NCBI GenBank assembly: GCA_949825045.1
Contig: OX463813.1
Span: 3,038,001-3,102,000 of the forward strand
Source of the DNA: Argyresthia goedartella
Lineage: Eukaryota; Arthropoda; Insecta; Lepidoptera; Argyresthiidae
Length of the DNA stretch: 64,000 bases
Direction of reading: 5' to 3'
Positions 40,684 through 50,805 of the stretch are shown piece by piece. Position 1 is the stretch's first letter. Each line of letters starts with the position of its first letter. A model generated the notes under the pieces. It searched no databases, was not told the DNA's origin, and worked only from the letters and a program-made list of their open reading frames with translations. Both the position numbers and the translations under genes were made by a program.

Positions 40684-40931
40684 TAATAATAATAATACCT
40701 TGGACACTGTTTACACACATTGATCTAGCCCCAAACTAGGATTCCCTGTATCGTGGGTACTAGACAACGATACACATACTTATAAAGATAAATATTATAC
40801 TTATATAGATAAACAACCATGACTGGGTACAAACATCCGTTCTCATTAATAAAATGTTTACCCCCACCGGGACTCGAACCCGGGACCCTTGGCTCAGTAG
40901 GCAGGGACACTGCCGACTCGGCCATTCGGGT
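40684..40931 (-). mobile_element. SINE C, full length
   Basis: TATTAATAATAATAATACC run, CTAGCCCCAAACTAGGATTC, CCGGGACTCGAACCCGGGAC (box B inverted), ending CGGCCATTCGGGT. It separates two copies of a local duplication. Confidence 0.85.
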
Positions 40932-40959
40932 AGTGGCACTATAATGGTGTCACTCGGGC

Positions 40960-41250
40960 TGAAGTGGTTAAATCATGTTTTGTATGACATGAGACGGAAG
41001 ATGCCGGATCCGGATGTAGGCGTCTAAGTTGGCTTGGTGTATTAGTATATATTTTTTCTTGGTTGAACCTCAGTCCAACAAACAATAAAATATGTTTATT
41101 TTTGCGAGGCAATGATCCTCTCAGTTTCCATTAATGGCTGATGGTTGATGAAATTTGATATAAAAGATACAGCGTCACGCCTTTTCCCATACGCAGTTGA
41201 TGTGGGATATATGTCTGGGTACTCCAAATTGAGAATATCGCCGTGTGTAA
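40960..41250 (+). repeat. Local duplication, copy 2
   Basis: Diverged copy of 40425-40683, with a 30-40 base insertion after GACATGAGACGGAAGATGCC. Confidence 0.8.
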
Positions 41251-41284
41251 GATATGTACTGTAAAATAAGTTACCATAATAGAC

Positions 41285-41458
41285 ATAAACATTTACGTAC
41301 TAGGATACCCTGTGTCGTGGAAACCAGAAACAGCGACGTCACATACATATTAACATCCAAGACCTGGAGTTTTATTTTCGTAGCCCCCAGCCGGGGATCC
41401 AACCCGGGACCTCTCGCATGGTAGGAAGAGGCACAACCGCTGTGCCACAGAGGTCGTA
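41285..41458 (-). mobile_element. SINE B
   Basis: TACTAGGATACCCTGTGTCG, AACCAGAAACAGCGACGTCA, CCGGGGATCCAACCCGGGAC, GAGGCACAACCGCTGTGCCA (the A-box region on the minus strand). Well preserved. Confidence 0.85.
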
Positions 41459-41640
41459 ATGTTCATACTAAACATGCTGCAACGTTGAACGTAATGCTAC
41501 GCCGTAGCACACCCGTAGCGCGTAGCAGCTGCTACGGGGCGCTACAAATTTCTGCTCCACTTAGATATTCATGGACGAGTTAGGCTAATTTAAAATTAAA
41601 CGCTGCGGCGATGCGGTTACCCCTTTAAAAGACTATTGGT
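41459..41640. other. Unassigned DNA with a CGTAGC-rich palindromic patch
   Basis: At 41490-41545 GCTACG/CGTAGC motifs alternate (GCTACGCCGTAGC, CCGTAGCGCGTAGCAGCTGC), giving several overlapping inverted repeats. It may be the end of a DNA transposon. No second copy seen. Confidence 0.4.
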
Positions 41641-41644
41641 AGTT

Positions 41645-41895
41645 AAATGGGGTTAATCTAGCTCAACACAGACCTTGTTGTTAATATTTTTTTAATTATT
41701 TATTATTGCTTATTAATCATATTAATTTAAAAAATAATGTATTAGTTACGCACAACCAATTTTTAAAGCACAATCAATCTGTGGGAGTTTTGACGCCCTT
41801 CTTCTCCCACAGTGGTCCAATTTAGAGAAGCAAATAACGTTTGCTATGTATATGTAAATATCTACAATAATAAAGAACTTTGACTTTGACTTTAA
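41645..41895 (+). mobile_element. LINE H 3' UTR fragment
   Basis: GGGGTTAATCTAGCTCAACA, CAATCTGTGGGAGTTTTGAC, TTCTCCCACAGTGGTCCAAT, ending in TTTGACTTTGACTTTAAG. 5' truncated. Confidence 0.85.
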
Positions 41896-42284
41896 GGGAT
41901 AAAAATATTTATATACTTCTTCTTTGGTTGGAAAAACTGAACTTGATTTTATTTTACATATTTAACAAAGCCTTGGGAGAATTCGCCTTAAAAAAATAAT
42001 CGATCTTATAAACATTATGTATGTTGCTGAATGAACAAAGTGTAAGTAGCAATTTGCGCTTAATAAAACCACCTCAAAGAAGGAAAATAAAACCTACTTA
42101 ATTAAAACCCTTAAGTTACCCCAAACTGTGGAAAGGGCGGCTTAAAGGAAGGAAGGGAATACATCATTGTGGCGCCCTCGAGGTAGCGGAAATAAAATAA
42201 AATAATGTTTATTCCAGCTAACAACGCCTTCTAAGGCACACAAACCAACTTGCAGGCCAGCTTACTATACCAGAAACCATACAC
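41896..42284. other. Unassigned DNA, no gene seen
   Basis: AT-rich; nothing recognised. Confidence 0.4.
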
Positions 42285-42715
42285 AGATTAAAAAACCGGT
42301 CAAGTGCGAGTCTAAATCGCGCACGAAGGGTTCCGTACCACCGTTCAATGGAAGTGATGGTGTGGAGTGAATAGTTTGGATTTTACACAGCAAAATATTG
42401 TTTACAAAGTTATTGGTGCGGTTACTTTCACACTCCATGTACGTAAACAGGTGCATCCATAAGTTTGTATGTGGTATTGAAAGAATTGTTGTATGGGAGC
42501 CTCCTTAAATATTTCTTTTATCCTGTTTTTTAGTATTTGTTATTATAGCGGCAACAGAAATACATAATCTGTGAAAATTGCAACTCTCTAGCTAGCTAGG
42601 TTCTTGAGATACAGCCTGGTGACAGACGGACGGACGGACGGACGGACGGACGGACGGACAGCGAAGTCTTAGTAATAGGGTTCCGTTCTTACCCGTTGGG
42701 TACGGAACCCTAATA
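42285..42715 (+). mobile_element. Repeat E, copy 1 of a local trio
   Basis: Full-length: AAACCGGTCAAGTGCGAGTC, GGTTCCGTACCACCGTTCAA, CTACGTACATGG-type block, GCGGCAACAGAAATACATAA, a (GGAC)n run at 42625-42660, then GGTACGGAACCCTAA. It is almost the same as the copy at 42865, including the rare ATCGCGCACG and ATGGAAG variants. Confidence 0.9.
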
Positions 42716-42864
42716 AGCGGCGTGATATATTTGACCAGGATAGTCAGCAAATAAACTGACTCCACATAAGAAAGGCAGACTCCACTGGGAGTAGCGCCTT
42801 ACCCGATATAAACTACATCGCATCTGTTTATAGTCGAAAGACTGATTGCAAGATACAAATACAT

Positions 42865-43275
42865 AAAAAAAGGTCAAGTGCGAGTCTAAATCGCGCACGA
42901 AGGGTTCCGTACCACCGTTCAATGGAAGCGATGGTGTGGAGTGAATAGTTTGGATTTTACACAGCAAAATATTGTTTACAACGTTATTGGTGCGGTTACT
43001 TTCACACTCCATGTACGTAACCAGGTGCATCCATAAGTTTTTATGTGGTATTGTTGTATGGGAGCCCCCTTAAATATTTATTTTATCCTGTTTTTTAGTA
43101 TTTGTTGTTATAGCGGCAACAGAAATACATAATCTGTGAAAATTTCAACTCTCTAGCTAGCTAGGTTCTTGAGATACAGCCTGGTGACAGACGGACGGAC
43201 GGACGGACGGATGGACAACGAAGTCTTAGTAATAGGGTCCCGTTTGGAACCCTTCGGGTACGGAACCCTAAAAAA
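42865..43275 (+). mobile_element. Repeat E, copy 2 of a local trio
   Basis: Differs from copy 1 by a few substitutions, a 9-base loss after GTGGTATTG, and fewer GGAC units. The pair looks like a local duplication rather than two separate insertions. Confidence 0.9.
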
Positions 43276-43337
43276 CCAGCTAACAGAACAACCTTAAAAT
43301 AAGACCTTCGTCGTTGAATATAATTTGGTACTCTTAC

Positions 43338-43408
43338 CTCTGTGACGCAATGGTTGTGGCTCTGCCTACCATGCGAGAGGTCCCGGGTTCTAACCCCGGC
43401 TAAAGGAT
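43338..43408 (+). mobile_element. SINE B head only
   Basis: CCTCTGTGACGCAATGGTTG, CATGCGAGAGGTCCCGGGTT and CTAACCCCGGCTAAAGGAT. The body is replaced by repeat E at the point GGATAAACAAAAACCGG. Confidence 0.75.
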
Positions 43409-43810
43409 AAACAAAAACCGGTCAAGTGCAAGTACACTCGCGCACGAAGGGTTCCGTACCACCGTACAATGGTAGGGATGGTGTGGAGTGAATAGTTTGG
43501 ATTTTACATAGCAAAATGTTGTTTACAAAGTTATTGGTGCGGCTACTTTCACACTCTATGTACGTAGCCAGGTGCATGCATAACTTTGTATGTGGTATTG
43601 AAAGAATTGTTGAATATTTCAAATATTTATTTCTCCCTCTTAAATATTTATTTTACTCTGTTTTTTTTGAATTTGTTGTTATAGCGACCACAGAAATACA
43701 TCATCTGTGAAAATTTCATCTGTCTAACTATCACGGTTCATGAGATAAAGCCTGGTGACAGATGAACAGACAGACAGACGGACAGCGGAGTCTTAATAGG
43801 GTTACGTTTT
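43409..43810 (+). mobile_element. Repeat E, copy 3 of a local trio
   Basis: CCGGTCAAGTGCAAGTACAC, GGTTCCGTACCACCGTACAA, TAGCGACCACAGAAATACAT, GACAGACAGACGGACAGCGG. The 3' terminus is damaged (GGGTTACGTTTTCACTCTAA). It belongs to a different subfamily from copies 1 and 2. Confidence 0.85.
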
Positions 43811-43874
43811 CACTCTAAAAAAAAACCCAAGACTTGTGTGTGATTGTCTTGTATATTGATGCCTTTCGGCCACT

Positions 43875-46177
43875 TGTAGTATGTAGTGAATGAAAAATGA
43901 AAATGAAAATGAAAATCTTTAGTACTAGTCCCACACTAGGTCTCCCTGTGTCGTGGGTACTAGGCTCAACCATAAATAATAATATTAACAAATTACTTGC
44001 GTAAAATAAAGTAAATGAAAACAAATAATAATAAAAAAAACTTAAATTAACGTGTGGTGGACAATTAGTCAGTACGGTAGGTATAAAAATTAAAACAAAT
44101 AGTAGTACATTTACTCTCACTCAAGCAGTATTAACTTCCATGCAAATGCATGATGAATACTTAAATCATCTGAAACTAAAGTTAATTTAATGATATAAAA
44201 CAGATCAAAAATACGTTATATGATGACAATGTTAATATATAATAAAACAAAACATCAGCATCAGTTAGGTAGACTTAGTTATTCGATCTATGAGCTCCTC
44301 AGCATCATCGTAATCAAATTGGTTAAGCCACTTTTGAAGTACTATTTTAAATCTGTACGAGTTTAGTTGTTTAAGGGTACTGTCGGACTTCAATAGTACG
44401 GTGTAAAGCCTGGGAGCGATGGCACTGTAATGCCTACTGGCGAATAGGCTCCGGTAGAAGCCTGTATATGGGCATCGCGTAGTTCTTTTGTTTGTGACAG
44501 GGACAAAGGGTATGCCCTTACTGTGGTATCGTATCAGTGATTGGGAAACGAACATCTTTCTAACCGAATTGACATTGGCTTGCTTGTATACTAAGGTAGT
44601 TGGGGATTTATACGGTAATGACATCATGACCTTAAGTACCGAACGTTGTGCTCATTCAAGCTTCAGCATATGTGTTTTAGCGGCACCTCCCCAAGCACAG
44701 ATACAGTAGCCCAAGATACATTGACAAAGTTTGCAGCAAAAGCTTTTGGTCCGCTACCATACGCAAATTCCTAAATATATGTATCAGCTTACATACCCTT
44801 GCCGTAGTAGCAGATATTCGTCTATCATAACGCCCAGATACTTTATGGAGCCCACCCTATCCAGAAGTGGGCATGTGCATGTTGCGTGTATGTCTCCAAC
44901 TGAGGTACGGTTACACGGAAAGCCATGTATAGTTATTTTAAAGTCATTATTGGGACTGTTAACCTTTGTCATACTGTAGCATTGGTACTTAGTTTTTTGT
45001 GCATTTATTGTGAGCAGGTTATCTTCAAGCCAGGAGGTAATTCTGCTTAGTCCGTCCTCAACTAAAGGCCTAACGGCACGCCATGTATTTTCGTGGAATA
45101 GGACTACTGTATCATCTGCGAACATTAGTAGGTCTGCCCCTTTAATATTGATTATGCAGAGGCTATTAATATATAGTAGAAAGAGTGTCGGTCCCAATGT
45201 ACTTCCTTGTGGAACTCCATAAGTACAAGTAGCACTAGTACTGGAATACTCCCCCATTTTGACACTTTGATGCCTGCCAGTCAAGTAGCTCTCAAACCAA
45301 GCCAGGGCTACTCCTCTGATACCTACGTTTTCAAGCCGCGTGAGAAGTATTGGCACAGAAACTGTATCAAACGCCTTCTGCAAATCGAGAAAAACGCCCA
45401 CACACTTTTGCCCTTTATCCAGAAATCCAGTTATGAGGGTAGTTAACTTTATGACTGCGTCTTCAGTTGAGCGATGTTCTCTGAATCCGAACTGATTGTC
45501 TGCAATAAGTTTTTGTCCCTCAAGGTATTGTACAAGTCTCTTATTTACCAATTTTTCAACGACTTTAGATAATGCTGATAGGAGCGAGATTAGCCTGTAG
45601 TTTGTAGGGAGATCCTTTTCTCCTGCCTTAAAAATGGGGCAAACTAGCGCTGTCTTGAAGGGATTTGGAAAAGCTCCTGTAACAAAACTTAAATTACAGA
45701 GAAATGCCAGTGGGTTTGAAAGTAAGTCACAGTTTAGTTTCATGATTTTAGAAGTAATGTTGTCCCATCCGGCAGCACTGTCAGTTTTAAGCTTTAGTAT
45801 TGTATTTCAAACTTCCATTGGGTCTGTTGGTGATAGAAAAAAGGATTTAGCTGGCGCGTTGTTAGGCTTCGCTAATGCACATAGTTCGAGGTCAGTTGTC
45901 CCTAATTTATTTAAAGTTAGGTCAGCGAGGTTTTTGCCTACTGTAGTGAAGTAATCATTTACAGCGTTAAGTGAATCCTGGGGGCTTTCCTTAATATTTA
46001 GGAGTTCAAATGGAGGTGTTTTTGTTTTATTCAAGTTGCAAATTTCTTTTATAATCTTCCATGTGTTCTTTATATTACCTGATGACTTAATTAATTGCGT
46101 TTCATAGTATTTCTTTTTAGTTATTTTTAATATTTTATTGCATGTGTTTCTGTAATTAATATATTCTAACCTTAGTT
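43875..46177 (-). mobile_element. CR1-like LINE, 5' truncated, with RT and 3' tail
   Basis: On the minus strand, RT domain then C-terminal region then 3' UTR ending CTAGTACCCACGACACAGGG, CCTAGTGTGGGACTAG and an ATTTTC hexamer run (43890-43917). The left conserved limit is the codon before LEYINYRNTC at about 46177, where homology ends. The clade is inferred from RT style and hexamer tail. Confidence 0.85.
44265..46177 (-). pseudogene. CR1-like LINE reverse transcriptase, multiply broken
   Basis: The enzyme copies its own RNA at a nicked target. The minus-strand frame begins LEYINYRNTCNKI and runs through FFLSPTDPMEV, where an in-frame TGA (about 45804) precedes SAAGWDNITSKIM. Then come FKAGEKDLPTNYRLISLL, DNQFGFREHRSTEDAV, FLDLQKAFDTV, GVPQGSTLGPTLFLLYIN and the catalytic FADDT (~45115). 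After KYLGVMIDEY (~44820) the conserved sequence shifts frame (ARVCKLIHIFRNLRMVADQK), then returns with CILGYCICAWGGAAKTHMLK. Another TGA (near 44657) precedes AQRSVLKVMMSLPYKSPT. The C-terminal end finishes at 44265. The endonuclease domain is missing. Confidence 0.88.
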
Positions 46178-46375
46178 ATAAATTATCGCTATGTTTTAAT
46201 AAAGTGTATTAACTACTTTGATTTTTGATGCAAGTAATCTCTAAAAGAGCTGTTATTCTTTAGAAAACCTCGTGGCATATTTTACGATATTTCCCACAAT
46301 TATCAAATCTGAACCTTTCCTTCACTATTTAAAGTCGGTGCTTTTATACTTGAGTTGAGTGATAAACAAAGGCTT
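46178..46375. other. Unassigned DNA, no gene seen
   Basis: AT-rich; contains the LINE 5' truncation junction. Confidence 0.4.
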
Positions 46376-46690
46376 GTGTTTAAACGATTACCAAAAATAC
46401 ACCTATTTTACTAACAATAAATTCGAAATGACTGCTAGAATGGATAAATGTCCACCAAATTGTGTTTGGATAAGTGATCACCAAACTTCTTTTTATGTTT
46501 TGTGTACTTAAGTTTATGTTTTAAGTATTTTTTGTTGTTCTTACATGTTCAACCTAACACGAAGGATAAAGGGGGCTTCGCTTCGCTCACTCCCTTTACC
46601 CTTCACCTAAGCTACCGCAGCGTTTTGCCCTGATATTTGTTGTGCAAATCACTATTTTTGATGTGCAGTTTAATATTTCCCTTAAATATA
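46376..46690 (+). mobile_element. Repeat F core with the GTTTAAACGATTACC flank
   Basis: Left flank GTTTAAACGATTACCAAAAA and AAGTGATCACCAAACTTC as at 28766. Core CATGTTCAACCTAACACGAA, GGGGGCTTCGCTTCGCTCAC, CACCTAAGCTACCGCAGC. Right end TGCAAATCACTATTTTTGAT, GTGCAGTTTAATATTTCCC as at 6441. It therefore joins the left flank of one type to the right end of another. Confidence 0.7.
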
Positions 46691-46693
46691 TCG

Positions 46694-46800
46694 TCGTCTA
46701 GTACCCATAATACAAGCCTTGTCAAGCTTACTATGGGCGTAGTTCGATTTGTGTAAGATATTCCTCTAATATTTATATCTTATTTATTTATATAAAGTTG
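46694..46800 (+). mobile_element. LINE 3' tail (relative of 19525-19640)
   Basis: TCGTCGTCTAGTACCCATAA, TACAAGCCTTGTCAAGCTTA, TTCGATTTGTGTAAGATATT, then ATTTATTTATAT. Confidence 0.6.
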
Positions 46801-47504
46801 TAGTAATGTTGTATGTAAGGTCAAACATGCCTTATTCCCAAGAAAAAATATATCACAACCTCCCTAACCCTTTTACGTCGAGACACGGTACGTCACGCCA
46901 CAGAGGACTTACCCCTTAATAACTTACTCGACAAAACAGCCACGCATGACGCTTCAGAATCCGTGCGGGTCCGTAAGACCCGATACACACTGACAGTTCA
47001 TAATGGGTTAACATGGGGCCGTCTTATCGGGGTTAGTGAGATGGAAAGTATTTATTTTTCCATAGCGTTGTTGTCCATAAACAGCGGATTAACTGAAATG
47101 AGCGAAGAAAATACTGAATTGTGCCAGTATTATTGAATTATCCTTCGTTTTAGGTTGAACATTTAATATCAACAAATTCTAACACTAGTTTTCTATTTAC
47201 AAAACTCAAATTAAAGTTTGCGAGTAGCCCTTTTTATCACGCTTTTATTAGCTTCACCTGTATGTTTGTTTGTTAGTTTGTATGTAACCGACTCCTTTGG
47301 ACTCGATTTTGACCGACTTTAAACGAACAGAATCAATTCAAACTTTGTACACTTATCAAGTATCAGCGACAATGTAATAATTTCATAAGTTTATCTCATT
47401 ATCCTGATTAGGATCGCCAGGATTAATTAGTTTGTCGTATTTGGGGGATCGGCAAAACAGTCTACTTACTTTCCGGCTCGCGCACTCGAACTAAAAAATG
47501 AAAA
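46801..47504. other. Unassigned DNA, no gene seen
   Basis: Nothing recognised. Contains GTTTGTATGTAACCGACTCC, resembling motifs seen in insect repeats, but no second copy in the window. Confidence 0.4.
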
Positions 47505-47790
47505 ATAAATATAGTTTAAAAAAACTAAAAAACACGCTTTTAAAGCACTTCGAACTAAAAAGTAAAAAAAAAAAAATATTAATATAACCTTAAAACAATA
47601 ATGAATAAAAAATACTATTATTATTGTGAAAATAAAAGCGTCGGGTGCTTTGTTCCATATCTTTCGTACATCGAGCGCCCGATGCTTTTTTTTCACGATA
47701 ATAATAGTATTTTTTTTTCATTAAAAAAAAAATTTTAGTTCGAAGTGCTTTAAAAGCGTGTTTTTTAGTTTCTTTAAACTATATTTATAC
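47505..47790. mobile_element. Long-hairpin MITE
   Basis: Left arm AAATATAGTTTAAAAAAACT, AACACGCTTTTAAAGCACTT, CGAACTAAAA pairs with TTTTAGTTCGAAGTGCTTTA, AAAGCGTGTTTTTTAGTTT and AAACTATATTT over ~55 bases with one or two bulges. Inner arms also pair (TACTATTATTATTGTGAAAA with TTTTTCACGATAATAATAGT; GCGTCGGGTGC with GCGCCCGATGC). The whole 286 bp folds into one stem. Target site not determined. Confidence 0.75.
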
Positions 47791-47932
47791 AAAACTGTAG
47801 TCGGTCTCAGTTATTCGCAGAATTCCGTGTTTTTTTTCAGCCAAAAACAGTATTTGCGCTCAGCTTATAATACAAGTCAGTTGTCAGAAAACAACTGGAC
47901 TAACCGTCGTACGTGTCGTAACTACCCAAAGT

Positions 47933-48057
47933 GACGACCCCAATGGCCGAGTCTGCAGTGACCCTGCCTACGAATCAAAGGGTCCCGGGTTCGAGTCCCG
48001 GTGGGGGCAATATTTGTTTAACCATCAATTTGTGTAAGAAGTGTCCAAATTATTATT
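47933..48057 (+). mobile_element. SINE C, internally deleted
   Basis: Head GACGACCCCAATGGCCGAGT and box B GGTTCGAGTCCCGG, then a jump from ATATTTGTTTA to CATCAATTTGTGTAAGAAGT. The sequence after the tail (AAAAATAAAGTAGGCATGAAA) also follows the SINE C at 63736. Confidence 0.8.
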
Positions 48058-48519
48058 AAAAAATAAAGTAGGCATGAAATGTAATTTAATCGGAAAATTT
48101 GGGCGATGTCTCTCTTTCAAGAATCTTTCGCGTCAAATCTGACTCGCAACTAAACAAACGGTTTCTCTTTATTTCAAAGAAAACTCACGATATTTACTTA
48201 CTTACTCCAATGGGCTAGCCTGTCCCGCAAAATAGAGTATCCAATAACTGACCATTGCCACTCCATATGAGAAAAGGCGTGACGCACAACTAGTACGACG
48301 TCTCTCTCTCTCTTGGACTGAACCTTTCGTTTGCAAACGCGACTCGCGCTTAACCAAATTCTTTTAGAAAACTTACGGAAATCTCTCGCCCTTAACCTAA
48401 ACAAAGCACTTTGCGCACATAACCGCGCCCTTGGCAGTAACTTTATGGTAATGCGGAGTCTCGTGGTCTCATGAGCTGGGGGTTTTATTTTATCACTTCA
48501 TCCTCGGGTCGCGGGCTAC
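48058..48519. other. Unassigned DNA, with scraps of other repeats
   Basis: ATGGGCTAGCCTGTCCCGCAAAATAGAGTAT (48211-48241) resembles the 24.65-kb and 60.57-kb repeat. GGAGTCTCGTGGTCTCATGA near 48456 resembles a SINE D head. No gene recognised. Confidence 0.4.
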
Positions 48520-48797
48520 ATGGTTATGATAACAACATCGCGTGTTCGTAAAATGAAGCGTATTAATGAAGCACCTATGCCGCCGAATGACCCAGGAAGA
48601 GTGCAACGGTTTACTTACACTAGTAAAAATTGAAGGAAAACAACGATCATGTGTAGGGTTCCCTACGAAGGGTATATCAAGGTTCAGAATCCGAGCCATA
48701 CGACTGTGGAACGAGCCTCCCTGCACTATCAGGGACAGTCGATCTCTAAATATATTTAAAAACCACCCAAAGAAGCATTATCACTCCCTTTCCAGTT

Positions 48798-48837
<40 letters not shown>

Positions 48838-49125
48838 TATGTATTAGTTTAACGCTTTATTTATATTGTTACGTTGTATTTAAGTAATTGTGTATGCAGT
48901 CTATTTTTTGAAATTAGGGTTATCAGCATAATATTGTTTGTAGTATATATTATTCGTAGTATTTAATAAAAAAAAATTGTACGCGCAGGTCTTCCCCCGC
49001 TCAACCATCACCTCTCCTACCATCTTGGTTTGCTGGAAGAAATCTCTTTTGAGATATAAGCTCGCCTTTTTACATGTTTTTCTATTATAAGTTATCTGTA
49101 TCACTGTTTTGTGCAGTACAAAAAA
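48520..49125 (+). mobile_element. LINE 3' fragment: polymerase C-terminus, (AT)n and 3' UTR
   Basis: The frame at 48566-48799 ends KGISRFRIRAIRLWNEPPCT, RDSRSLNIFKNHPKKHYH, the usual RxRAI-LWN-LP C-terminus. A 33-bp AT dinucleotide run (48800-48832) and a 3' UTR with TTTGCTGGAAGAAATCTC and ATAAGCTCGCCTTTTTACAT follow, matching the LINE at 14725-16330 in the opposite orientation. It ends in an A-rich stretch. Confidence 0.7.
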
Positions 49126-49164
49126 GAAATAAAAAAATATCAAGACTAAGATAAACACAAACAT

Positions 49165-49332
49165 TTACATACAAGCCATTAATTGCTTCTGACCTAAGAT
49201 ACCCTGGGTCAACAAAACTGGGTAAACATCCAGGACTTGGGTTTTTTTCTCTTGATTGCCAGCCTGGGATCTAACCTGGAACCTCTCGCATGGCAGGCGG
49301 GGCACAACCGCAGCGCCGTAGAAGTTGTCGAG
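49165..49332 (-). mobile_element. SINE B, diverged
   Basis: AATTGCTTCTGACCTAAGAT, ACCCTGGGTCAACAAAACTG, AACATCCAGGACTTGGGTTT, GGGATCTAACCTGGAACCTC, GCACAACCGCAGCGCC. A deletion removes the GACGTCAC part. Confidence 0.75.
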
Positions 49333-49339
49333 AAAAGAA

Positions 49340-49640
49340 CGTTTTACTTATACGAGTAATAATTGAAGGAAATTATCATTTTGGGAGTTCCTTACCCGAA
49401 TTGTATCAAGCCTGTATGGGGTTAATCTAACTCAACATAGAACACGCTGTTAATAATATTGTAATTATTTATTCCTGCTTAGTTTTTATAATTTTTATAA
49501 ACTCAGCCAATTTTCAAAAGAGATTTAAAACATTATCTGTGGCAGTTTCTTCGGGCTGCTTCTCCCACAATGGTCCATGTGGCAAAGCGGAAGTGGCAAA
49601 GCGGAAGTGGCAAGAATGTTTAAATAACTATATAGTAATA
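49340..49640 (+). mobile_element. LINE coding scrap joined to LINE H 3' UTR
   Basis: 49345-49408 (TTTTACTTATACGAGTAATA, ATTGAAGGAAATTATC) resembles 48605-48668 of the other LINE. From 49412 the LINE H 3' UTR follows (GTATGGGGTTAATCTAACTC, TTCTCCCACAATGGTCC). GTGGCAAAGCGGAA is duplicated at 49579-49606. Confidence 0.65.
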
Positions 49641-49799
49641 TCCTGTTTAAATCCCGTATTAACCAATTTAGGCACCTACCTACCTACCCTAACTTAACCC
49701 TAACTTAAGACTTTTCAGCGACCTTTCTCACTTTCATTGTTTATCATATCTTAATTAATCCACTTAGCAGGTTATAGCAATGTGATAGCAACGACGTTT

Positions 49800-50098
49800 T
49801 CTCCTTCTTTGTCTTTTTTATATAACGTAGTATTTTATGCTTCACAAGATTTAGCAACTTCATGTAATAAAATAATTGTAATTAATTATTTATTATAAGC
49901 TTGTTTAAATTGTGTGTAAATTTTAGAAAGGTTCTGGCAGAATATCAGCGTTGCAGATCTTCTGCAACACCTTGCTGAGTCAGAGCCTTTTCTCTGTTTG
50001 CAATGCATGTTTTTATGTTTACTGCCGCTGAATGAATTGTTTATCTGTCATTATAATCATGTGTTGTAACATTGAATAAAGTGATTATCTATCTATCT
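49800..50098 (+). mobile_element. Probable LINE 3' UTR ending in (TATC)n
   Basis: GGTTCTGGCAGAATATCAGC, TTGCAGATCTTCTGCAACAC, GCCGCTGAATGAATTGTTTA, then TGAATAAAGTGATTATCTATCTATCTA. The AATAAA followed by a short tetramer repeat looks like a non-LTR 3' end. CAGATCTTCTGCAA contains a palindrome. Single copy here, so the class is tentative. Confidence 0.4.
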
Positions 50099-50124
50099 AA
50101 TAAAGAAATTTCAACTTTGACTTT

Positions 50125-50330
50125 GCTTTGCCGTACGGGGCCCTATTACTACGCCTCCGCTGTCCGTCTGTCCGTCACCGGGGCTGTATCTGATGAACCG
50201 TAGTAGGTACAGAATCTAAATTTTCATAGAATGTGTATTACTGTTGCCGCTACAGCAAAAAATAACGGACTACAAAAGATTTTATAAGTTAAGGAGGGTC
50301 CCCATACATAAAACATGTTTCAATATCCCT
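50125..50330 (-). mobile_element. Repeat E, truncated
   Basis: TGCCGTACGGGGCCCTATTA, CTCCGCTGTCCGTCTGTCCG, GGGCTGTATCTGATGAACCG, GTTGCCGCTACAGCAAAA, AGGAGGGTCCCCATACATAA. 5' half missing. Confidence 0.75.
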
Positions 50331-50447
50331 GCCCCTGCAATTTACCAAATCTTCGTCATTCAAATATAACTGATGATTTCGCGTCATCTTTTTATCGTTT
50401 CACTGGTGTAATTGGTTCGTCATCAGATCCGCTATAGGGTAGGGGAA

Positions 50448-50660
50448 CTAATAATAATAATAATAATACCTTGGACACTATTTTTTGTAATAATTATGTC
50501 TGTAACTATATTGGGACAAAATGTTTTGTAATAATTATGTCTGTAACTATATTATGAATCATTAATGATGCAATATTTTTTTAATTTTTATTATAATTAT
50601 TATTATTTACACACTTTGATCTAGCCCCAAACTAGGATTCCCTGTATCTTGGGTACTAGA
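50448..50660 (-). mobile_element. SINE C tail split by a 110-bp insert
   Basis: AATAATACCTTGGACACTAT and TTTACACACTTTGATCTAGC are neighbours in intact copies but are separated here by AT-rich DNA holding two copies of TGTAATAATTATGTCTGTAA about 40 bases apart. The head is missing. Confidence 0.7.
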
Positions 50661-50734
50661 AATGCTAGGTTCGAAAGCTATTTCGGACAAAAACTTTTTA
50701 TGTTTTGGCTTATACGATGGTACGGAATTTTTTT

Positions 50735-50805
50735 TCCTTAAGTTGGCTTATACGATGGTACGACCTTTTACGTGCGCGTCCGACCCGCACTTGACCAATT
50801 TTGTT
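50735..50805 (-). mobile_element. Repeat E, 5' scrap
   Basis: ACGTGCGCGTCCGACCCGCA and CTTGACCAATTTTGTT are the inverse of the repeat E start. Just before it GGCTTATACGATGGTACG occurs twice (50710 and 50745). Confidence 0.55.

Noticed and set aside
42620..42662. (GGAC)n run as an independent microsatellite
   Set aside because: It is a normal internal part of repeat E that varies in length among copies.
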